Assembly: GCF_910592395.1 (NCBI RefSeq)
Contig: NC_088319.1
Span: forward strand, 6,014,001-6,078,000
Direction of reading: 5' to 3'
Length of the DNA stretch: 64,000 bases
From: Lineus longissimus
Taxonomy: Eukaryota; Nemertea; Pilidiophora; Heteronemertea; Lineidae
Shown: positions 55,936 to 64,000 of the stretch, piece after piece
Layout: each line of letters starts with the position of its first letter
Position numbering within the stretch: the stretch's first letter is position 1
Notes under the pieces: model-generated
Database searches by the model: none
Seen by the model: the letters and a program-made list of their open reading frames with translations, nothing else
Told to the model about the DNA's origin: nothing
Program-made: the position numbers and the translations under genes

Positions 55936-56232
55936 ATGGATTGTAAGTACAAGGTAGAGGTATCGGGCATTTGTTCAGCCAATTTGTACGGCAACTGTAA
56001 CCGTGACTGTTGCAGATTCACCCACATGAAATCTGGGCGAATCTTCGACAGTCACTGTCACCTTGACATAATGAAAGAGAAAGGTTTGAATATGGAGAGG
56101 CTGCCACTCCTCCCAAGGTTTGGTGGCTGTATAGCAAATTTTTGCCATCCGTGGCGTTGGGATCAAATTGCTGGGCTCCTGGAGCCAAAAAAATGCTGGG
56201 GGTCTGTTGGAATACATCCGAAATCGTTATAA
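55936..56232 (+). CDS. CCCH zinc finger plus TatD-like nuclease start (partial exon)
   Basis: The frame from ATG 55936 runs 98 codons. It begins with a C-X7-C-X4-C-X3-H zinc finger (CSANLYGNCNRDCCRFTH). IFDSHCHLDIM follows, which is the N-terminal metal-binding H-X-H motif of TatD-family deoxyribonucleases, and then GGCIANFCHPWRWD and CWGSVGIHPK, matching the next TatD strands. The frame stops just after GIHPK, before the later His, Glu and Asp ligands, so this is either one exon of a longer gene or a truncated copy. A good acceptor (TTTTTGCAG) lies 30 bases upstream, and a GTAAGT within codons 2-4 could also act as a donor. It sits inside the 7.4-kb transposon, downstream of the main protein gene and in the same orientation. 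Confidence 0.6.
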   Translation: MDCKYKVEVSGICSANLYGNCNRDCCRFTHMKSGRIFDSHCHLDIMKEKGLNMERLPLLPRFGGCIANFCHPWRWDQIAGLLEPKKCWGSVGIHPKSL

Positions 56233-57718
56233 CTATGTCACATTCATTGCCCTCAAATCCGTCCAACTTCTTCATCTTTTATGATTTTGATAATATTCAT
56301 TTATTTTCAGTCACATTTTTTTCCCTGACAATTTCTGTACTTTTAGGCCTACTGTGAAGTAAAAGAGTTGTTCAGTCTTTCTAGCCGCTATATAATTTAC
56401 CATCTGATTGATAAAACTGAGCAACTATTTGATAAAATGTAGGAATTAAAGTTTGGGCACATTCTTGATTTGGCATGTAGAGCAAATGACCTATCCAACC
56501 AGTTTTTTTACTGTTGTTACTGTTACATTGATGCTTTTTCTTTCTTTTTTCATGAGTCATCATCATTTATTACCCCTTTGGTTTTGTTGACTGTAATTTG
56601 TTCTGCTTCCTGGGCGAAATATCTATGAAATCTTGGATGTTTTCTGGTTCATCTATATATAACAAGTAGCACTCACAGTCATGGTAGGCCTATAGTAAAT
56701 TAGAGTTCTGTCATCCTAGCAGGCTGGGTCACTTGCTCTGTCATGTCTGTAGTTTTCTTTTTCCAGCATTTATTGGAAAAAGTGATGGCTAGCTGCACTG
56801 ACGAGCACCTGAAATGGGCGAAACATGGCATAGTCAAATCAAGATGTGCTTATAAATTTTAAACATAGTTAAACCATGTGCTCTTTTCTCTTTCAGATCT
56901 GACAGGTGGCATTCGGGCTCGTATGACAGAAACAATTCACATTACGGAAACAAAAGCATTTACAGATTTTTATCGATATTATCTGTACCTTGAAAAAGAA
57001 CATTTCAGAAACACAAGTTATATATTTTAGTTCTTCTGTTGTTAGTTATAGGCTTGATTCATATCTTTAGCTGCCTAGATGGACTGGATTCCCTGCTCCT
57101 CCCCGAAAATTTTGATATGTCACAAGCCTGGTTGGAATTTTTAAGTTGCTCAGCCCATTTGAATTTGTAAAAAAGACAGTGGCCATCTTGGAAAAATTGT
57201 CAGCCATCTTGGATTTTGGTGGCCATTTTAGATTTTGAGATTTAGGGTATTATACCATATCTCCATCTTGCATGTCGTGGACAATTCGCTACAAATTTCC
57301 ATGAATAGGGGATTTTTATCAAAATCGGCTTAACTTGGCTGCATATTTTGGCGGCCATCTTGGATTTTGGCAGCCATCTTGGATTTTAGGATGATGGTCC
57401 ATCATCACACTACTCAATCCTGGAAATTTCATCAAAAAATTCCTAAAAATAAGGTAGTTATGTGAGAATGTCCTTGTTCTGGCTGTTGATGGCAGCCATG
57501 TTGGATGCCGTTTGACCTTTGACCCCCCAATGCATTTTCCTTTTATGCTGCTTGGTCAAAAAGATGCAAAGTACCGACCTTTAAATGGCTATAACTTTTG
57601 ATTGCATAGGAATTTTTTCATTCTGTAAAAGCCATTGACCTTAGAATTACTGCTGCTTTCAATTTTGCCTCTTACCTTTACCATATCTTTTAAGCTTAAT
57701 TTTGACCTGAACACCCTA
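56233..57718. other. 3' part of the 7.4-kb element
   Basis: No further coding is supported. Between 57178 and 57375 the string GCCATCTTGGA or close forms recurs at least four times. Confidence 0.5.
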
Positions 57719-57725
57719 TTGTAAG

Positions 57726-59215
57726 CCAATCAGAATGCGTAAAAGGTCCGACCCACTTGAGTCCTTATGGTAGCCTCCATGGGGCTGTTGCCCGATCTCA
57801 AGACTGAGTGATACGCTGTATTGATTATTAGCGCTCCGACAACTAGTTTTAAAATTCAAAAATGTGTAATTCATTAGCATTTGTTTCAAGTGAATCGAAG
57901 CAGCAACTCAAGTACTTCATTTTACACCAGTACGTTTAGGATGTTCATGCGAACACGAAAATGTATAGAAACATGGTATATATTGGATACAGCTGATTTT
58001 ATTGAGATTAATCGCGAGGCCCATGCACCCTAATTAGCGCATTGTTATTGCCTCAACGACCCCCTTACTAATTCATGATACGACTAGTCGGGGATGTACA
58101 AATAACTCATCTTCTGCACATTTATAAAGTTATTCCTGTGCTAAATCTATTTCAATCATTAATTTGTAAAAATTTTTCTAGAGTGAACTCATTCGGCTGA
58201 ATAAAGCCATCATGTTGCAAAGATACTTATGAAAATACAAAATCTAAAGTAGGAATATGTTGATTAAATCTAGATCATTAACTGCATGAAATACTGTTAA
58301 ATTATTTTAAGAATTCTAGGTTATACACCATTTTGAAATTTCGCCGAAATCGGTTGAAAAATTACCTATCGCTCAGTGATTTTTTTTTAGTCAGGGGCCA
58401 AATGGAATCCCGTGGGAATTTTGGTATGAAAATTGCCGACCGGTCTAGATCGATAGAAAATTGGAACACGAAAAAGATTATCGGCAATGCGCCAACTACC
58501 TTTAACAACAGTTGTGGCCGTTACCATGGCAACGAGTTATAAAAACTTCAATTTTTGTAAAAGCGATTTTCTTCCAACTTAGTTATCGGAAATATACAAT
58601 TTAAGTGTCCATTCATATGTTTCCTTGTATCGACTATCGTTTAAACATACTAAGAAATTTGTTCAAGGTCAAGGTCATTGGGAAAGGTCAAGGTCAATTG
58701 AAGATTCGACATTTTTTTAAGAAAAAAATACACAAAATTTGTATTTATCCCTTTGCTGGATGATGGGTTCAGATCAGGGCACTTTTTATTGATTTTTTAT
58801 TTCAAATATCGTACATTCAGAATTATTAACAGAAACATTTTGGCACTTTGCCAATATTGATTTCGGTGGCCATTTTTTGAACAACAACTGCAACGTAAAT
58901 TCATAATTTTTGGCCAACTTTCGTCATTTCTGTCAATATAAAAAGACACATGCATGTTTCTAGCACGATATTCATAGTACATTGTACATTTGTTCATGCT
59001 TAAAATATGAAACTATGGATTACAAGTGAAGGTGTCAGTGATGTGACGTCACAGCCTTTTCGTGATGTCTACCTCACGCCGTCGTCACCCTGTACAACAT
59101 AGAAAAGTACACAATCATGTGTAATTCTAGTTAAAACATTTCGAATATTGCTGGCATTCTCAAACACCAAGCACCATCCGAGAAGTGTTTGGCCTAAAAT
59201 CATGCAAAAGTCATG
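57726..59215. other. Non-coding stretch
   Basis: No gene is seen. A short direct repeat GGTCAAGGTCA occurs near 58668 and 58686. Confidence 0.4.
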
Positions 59216-59312
59216 ACGTTAACTTTAACTTGGTGTTAAGTCTAATGAACTTAACTTAAGGCGATAACGCCAGGTTAAGTAAGGTTAAGTTTTGTTTCGA
59301 ACAACCGGGCCC
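59216..59312 (-). repeat. Harbinger-like MITE end
   Basis: GTTAACTTTAACTTGGTGTTAAG followed by several TTAACTTAA/GGTTAAGT strings and ending GAACAACCGGGCCC closely resembles the right end of Harbinger 3 (TTGTGCAACCGGCCC with TTAGCGTTA-type subterminal DNA). The other end is not visible nearby. Confidence 0.5.
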
Positions 59313-59318
59313 AGCATG

Positions 59319-60242
59319 TATAGATGGTGTCGAAGTCACAACCATCGTCTTCGCGGCACTTCGCGGCCCACTCGGAAATGGTCCGCATGGTTATATTTGT
59401 AACAATAACAAAAAAGCTGTTCGTAAGGCCAGAGTCCTCTATTAAATCATGTGTACATTACGTGTACATTGTTGTGCATAGGTTTTGGTAAAAAAAGTAC
59501 TCATTGGACCAATCAATCTGCACAAAATTTTATATGTGTCAAGAAGAACCCTTTGCCAATAGCATAATAAAGTTTTAAAAAATTCCAATACCGATTGCCT
59601 GAGAAAAAAAGATTTCCGTACACCATATCCATCAAAACGTCACTGGCGCATCGATATGGCCCTGTCAAAGTACAAGTTCTAAACTGACCAGTGAGACCAC
59701 ATTTTCTTAAATATATTATCAAAAAGCATATTTCTGTGATGGCCTGACTCTGTAGATTAAGAATCAACCACAGATTGAGAATTAATTCCACTTTGGTCCA
59801 TCCCAGCCATGTATTTACCACAACTTGACATTTTGATAAGCTCTATGTGACTGTGCCACACTTCCGGTCGTGGATGAATACAGGTCTCTGCCCGTAAAAA
59901 TCATCTTGAAACAAAGAAGAAATCGAAATTATGTCGTTGTTCTAAGTCCATTTTATGTCGAAGATCGTTGAAATCAGAACAAATAACATCACAGATGGGT
60001 TGTGTAAGCCAGTAGGCCTATATTACAGTTTGGTTGAGATTTACAAAAACAACATTCAATCAGTGTCAAGGTTGGAAATATCAACCTCGCCCCAGCATGA
60101 AGCTAACAAACGTTTATTTGTTTCAATATTTGTTACAATATTGGCACAGCAGGCACAACCGCCAGGTTTAGATGTGCCCAGCATTAGATGTACATTTTAC
60201 ATGCAACAAATATGTGTTTTTCCGACGAGTTAAATAATTAGT
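59319..60242. other. Non-coding stretch
   Basis: Open frames are short and unconvincing. Nothing is assigned. Confidence 0.4.
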
Positions 60243-60273
60243 CTCCGCCACGGCCCGTTGGGGCCTGGCGGAG
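60243..60273. repeat. GC-rich hairpin
   Basis: CTCCGCCA and TGGCGGAG form the outer stem, and GGCCC/GGGCC the inner stem, around a few bases. A single unpaired C interrupts the left arm. Confidence 0.7.
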
Positions 60274-60845
60274 AATTTTGCGTTAGCAGACAATTCTTCC
60301 CCTCCAGTTACAACCGGTGCCTAGGTGACACAATGCCTATAACATGTACACTGTGTATGCATTACGGCCCGGTCTGGAGTCGCGGTTTTGGCCCATGATC
60401 TAGGCGAAGTTTCAGCGAATGTATGCATTGAATAAAAGAAATAATACCACAGACTTTATTTGCATGCAGATGTGCAGTACGGGTGATTGTATTTTTTGAC
60501 TTGTGATTTTGAGTGATTTTTACTCCAAGCAAGCCCTTTATACGACGTTGACCGTAATCTGCTCGCCGCCATTTTCATCGCTTGCTCTACGTTATCGAAT
60601 CGCAATGTTTACCAGCTTCCTCGTATGTAAGTGTACTTTTTTTCACTATTTGTGTACAGGAAAGAAAAATTTGTTGATGGATGACTAAATAGAGGTAGGC
60701 TGTGGTAAATGTGAGCGATGGCTATTGAGGCGAGTTGATTTTAGTGGAATGTACACGTACGACGTTGGCCCGCGGCTATCATCATGGCTATGGCGCTGAC
60801 CGGCTTGCATTCACGAAAAATTGCCAACACCGATTTGGTTTTGAT

Positions 60846-61219
60846 ACTACTGCTACTGCTACTGCTACTGCTACTGCTACTGCTACTGCTACTGCTACTG
60901 CTACTGCTACTGCTACTGCTACTGCTACTGCTACTGCTACTGCTACTGCTACTGCTACTGCTACTGCTACTGCTACTGCTACTGCTACTGCTACTGCTAC
61001 TGCTACTGCTACTGCTACTGCTACTGCTACTGCTACTGCTACTGCTACTGCTACTGCTACTACTACTGCTACTGCTACTGCTACTGCTACTGCTACTGCT
61101 ACTGCTACTGCTACTGCTACTGCTACTGCTACTGCTACTGCTACTGCTACTGCTACTGCTACTGCTACTGCTACTGCTACTGCTACTGCTACTGCTACTG
61201 CTACTGCTACTGCTACTAC
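60846..61219 (+). repeat. (CTACTG)n hexanucleotide array, about 62 units
   Basis: An almost pure array of the 6-base unit, with a CTACTACTACTG variant near 61060. Several frames are open through it: Leu-Leu, Thr-Ala and, on the other strand, Ser-Ser repeats. The long open frames over this region are therefore a by-product of the repeat. Confidence 0.97.
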
Positions 61220-61705
61220 TCAGGGTGTAAGGCCACTCCAACCCTCTCTGTCCAATTCAACGCCAGGTATGTTGGTGCCTCCACAATCCCCCTCCTCAAA
61301 CTGTAAGTACCGCTCCTATGCAGAGGAAAAGGAGAAAGGACTATGCGCAGCAGAATCAGGCCAAACGGGCCAAATATGCAACGAGTGAGGTATACGCTGC
61401 CCACAAAAAGCAATAAGCCATTGTTAACAGTGGTTCCGTCCCAAAAGATGTAATTCCTATTCAGGGTGCAAGGACACTACAACCCTCTTCATCCAGTTCT
61501 TCGCAAGGTATGTTGGTGCTGCCGCCTAATCCAAACACAAGGACACCACCACACTCCCCCTCTTCTCAACCTGCAACTACTGCTCCTATCCAGAGGAAAA
61601 GGAAAAAGGACTATACGCAGCAGCATCGGGCCAAACGAGCCAAGTATGCAACAAATAGTGAATACGCCGCCCACAAAAAACAGCAGGCTAAAGTGAACTA
61701 TGCTT
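61220..61705 (+). repeat. Two tandem copies of a basic-peptide-coding unit (about 240 bp)
   Basis: Copies at about 61222-61460 and 61463-61705 share GGTATGTTGGTGCTGCC-like, CCTATGCAGAGGAAAAGGA-like and GCCAAACGAGCCAAGTATGC-like strings. Each encodes a basic segment, the second reading RKRKKDYTQQHRAKRAKYA, which looks like a nuclear localisation or DNA-binding stretch at the start of a Helitron protein. The first copy has frame breaks. Confidence 0.75.
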
Positions 61706-64000
61706 AAAAAACGCTCACAAACTTGTGCATCTGTTACTGCTGCAACTTCCACTGCGTACACCTGTGCCACACCGCCAACAGATATTCTGGACAGTATTGC
61801 CACTTTCAGGGCCAAATGCAATAGTGGGCCAGTCCTCACATGTATCTCATGTAACAGATTACTTTTCAGAAAGCAAGTAGTGCTGTTCCACTTACAAAAT
61901 TACAACACTACCCCTGCATCAATAACTGCCGATACCAACGAGCAACAGTCCACTTGGATCTGCCACTGTTGCCACGCCTACCTTAAAAAAGGCAGAACTC
62001 CGACACAGGCTACTTCCAATCTCCTACAACTACCCATCATACCCCCTCAACTGCAGTCGCTCAACACCATCGAGCGCTACTTAATCGCCAAAATCATTCC
62101 ATTCATGAAAATCCTCAGCCTCCCGTCAGGTGGGCAGAGAGGTGTGCATGGTCCAGTCGTTTGTGTTCCTTCTGATGTCGACACCACCACACAAATTCTT
62201 CCTCGCTTGCCGACAGATGACCACCTTGTCAAACAGAAACTTAAGCGTAAACTCCAATACAAAGGCCACCATATCTACCAATATGCATCACCACAGGCCA
62301 TGGACCTCGCTATACATTACTTGAAAACACATAAACCATTCTATAAGCATGTGACTCCAGCTCCTCTTCCAACCCAACACGATGACAATACCACTGATCC
62401 CAACACTCCAACTCCAGACCCACTGCCTGGCAACTACTGTCACGACAGCTCTACCAAACCCACCACTCCAGCTGAAATCCCCGCACAGGACAACAACGTC
62501 ATTGGTGATGACAGGTCCCATGGGCAAGAACTCACTCCTCCATCTTCGGCCTCGCCCCTGGGGAGGGCTCCACGCCAGTTGGTCTTTTCAGTTGGCCTCA
62601 CTGCGAAGAGCAAGCCTTCCCTGTCCAATTTCCAACAGGCCAGTTCGGCTATTCAATTCAACGCGACAGCAAGTTATCCTTGGCGCGATATTTCAATGCC
62701 AGGCTCTTCAATGCCGACAATCGCTTTGCCCAAGACCAAAATTACATTTTCTATGCACAACACGCATCAGAAATCCACTTCATTCAGTCAAATATCTCCA
62801 TTGCTCTCCGAAAAGGAACACAAAGAACAACAGACGGTCGACAAATCACGTGCGCTGATCTAACAGACCGGCAATCACTAAAGCAACTGCTGCAAAAGGA
62901 AGGAGGCTGTCGTTTCCTCCAACCAGTTCGCGGCACACCAGCATACTGGGAACGAACGCTTAAAGATGTACTTGCCATGATCCAGCAATTAGGTATTCCA
63001 ACCTGTTTCTGCAGTTTCTCAGCAGCTGATAGACGATGGCCCGAGATCACCAGCGTCATTCTTCAACAAGAAGGCAAAGCCATCCCAGAAACAATTAGTT
63101 GGAAACGCCGTCAAGAAATCATTGCAAGTAACCCAGTGACTGCAGCTAGAATGTTCGAATATAGGGTTCAAACATTCATCACTGAAGTAATCCTAGCGCC
63201 AGAAACCAATAGGCAAAGTCAACAATTAGTAATTCCGAACCGAGTTCCAACAAAGAGGCTGGCAGCACATTCACTGTCTATTTTGGATTCAAGATGCTCC
63301 CTTGCTAGACAAGGCTACAGACAATGACATCAGCCACTTCATCGACAAATACATATCGTGCGCCAAACCTAGTGAACTCAATGACAAGGAGCTTTATGAC
63401 ATTGTAACTAAAGTTCAAATGCACAGCCCAGCACATTCACGGACTTGTCGCAAAGGCAACAAAATTTGCCGTTTCAATTTCCCTCGTCCACCTTCAACCT
63501 TCACTTTCATACTCCGCCCAAAATCATTCGATGACATCACTGGACCAGACAAGCAAAAAGCTAGGAAGAACATTGCTGAGGTCAGACAAGCCATACAAGA
63601 CGCCACGTTCCAAACTGCAGAAGACGTATTCCAAGGCACAGGGATTGCTGAAATAACCATCCAGGACAGCCTTCGCACAGTCAACAGAAGAAATGCTGCT
63701 ATTCTGAAACGAGAACCACATGACTGCTGGGTTAATCCTTACAACCCCCACTTACTACGTGCCTGGTATGCCAATATGGACATACAATACATCCTAGATG
63801 CTTACAGTTGTGTGATGTACATTGTTTCTTACATCAGCAAAGCCGAAAAAGGACAAGGAGCACTACTCAAAGAAGCCCCAAGAAAATGCAAAGAAAACGA
63901 CCTGGACGTTGCACAAGAGATGCGATGTTTAGGTAATGTATACCTGAACCACAGAGAAATCAGCATCCTAGAAGCAGTGTACTGCGTCACCGGCATACCC
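61700..64000 (+). pseudogene. Helitron Rep/helicase gene, N-terminal part, frameshifted and cut by window edge
   Basis: The frame from ATG 61700 begins with a Cys-rich segment (CISCNRLLF, WICHCCHAYLKKGRTP) and a domain common in Helitron proteins (IERYLIAKIIPFMKI, LPSGGQRGVHGPVVCVP). Near 62530 the coding changes frame, continuing APGEGSTPVGLF, FPTGQFGYS, ARYFNARLFNADNRFA and the Helitron N domain (RGTPAYWERTLKDVLAMIQQ, NPVTAARMFEYRV). Near 63235 it changes back, and the HUH-nuclease motif [12 protein letters not shown] appears at 63266-63274 on. The frame then stays open to the window end. Helitrons replicate by rolling circle with this Rep nuclease and a helicase. The catalytic Tyr and the helicase lie at or beyond the edge. 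At least two frameshifts make this copy non-functional. Confidence 0.85.

Larger units (their letters stand above)
50342..57718 (+). mobile_element. 7.4-kb DNA transposon of unrecognised superfamily
   Basis: The left end TAGGGTGTTCAGGTCA and the right end, its exact complement TGACCTGAACACCCTA, form a 16-bp TIR. TTGTAAG lies directly outside both (50335-50341 and 57719-57725), a 7-bp target duplication. Inside are a broken gene for a coiled-coil/DGTTK protein (51327-55283), a minisatellite and a short exon with a CCCH finger and TatD-like nuclease start (55936-56232). The TIR and duplication length do not match Harbinger, Tc1/mariner or hAT. I cannot name the superfamily. Confidence 0.8.

Noticed and set aside
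60735-61388. Long Thr-Ala, Leu-Leu and Ser-Ser open frames
   Set aside because: They are created by the CTACTG array, which lacks stops in most frames. There is no evidence of a real protein.

Overview
The window is animal nuclear DNA and is dominated by transposable elements. One ordinary host gene is certain: a two-exon actin (4112-6280) with metazoan-type SRF (CArG) promoter boxes. Spliced GT-AG genes, AATAAA signals and many DNA transposon families of invertebrate type (PIF/Harbinger, Tigger/pogo, Helitron, Ty3/gypsy, an L2/CR1-like LINE), plus the very frequent TAGGCCTA-type string, suggest a marine invertebrate, perhaps an echinoderm, hemichordate or amphioxus. I cannot fix the species from sequence alone.

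Layout. 28-3443: PIF/Harbinger element 1 (damaged). 3918-6293: actin gene with promoter and polyA signal. 7229-8560: a small family of TIR elements with a tRNA-like B box. 9357-10075: a MITE built from repeats of its own end motif. 10280-12351: possible minus-strand host gene with a long 3' UTR. 12451-15460: Harbinger-type non-autonomous element carrying a 5'-truncated LINE. 16056-20126: element bounded by inverted repeats, carrying an intact four-exon Myb/SANT-like gene and a 301-bp tandem array. 21297-24044 and 46684-49831: two nearly identical, inverted copies of an unrecognised element with no visible TIRs or target duplications. Between them lies a nest: Harbinger 2 (24755-29980, intact genes) with Tigger 1 inside it; a Ty3/gypsy LTR element (30428-41287) with Tigger 2 inside its 3' LTR; and Harbinger 3 (41466-46126, apparently complete). 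50342-57718: a 7.4-kb TIR element with a 7-bp target duplication, a broken coiled-coil/DGTTK protein gene and a CCCH plus TatD-like nuclease exon. 60846-61705: hexanucleotide and minisatellite arrays leading into a degenerate Helitron Rep gene that runs off the window.

How the parts work together. Each Harbinger copy has the usual two-gene plan: a DDE transposase and a Myb/SANT-like DNA-binding partner transcribed towards it. The gypsy element shows a textbook -1 frameshift signal between gag and pol, but its reverse transcriptase active site is altered and the protease-RT junction is damaged, although its LTRs differ at only about 3 of 291 positions. The best candidates for something undescribed are the 7.4-kb element at 50342-57718 and the TSD-less repeated element seen at 21297 and 46684.
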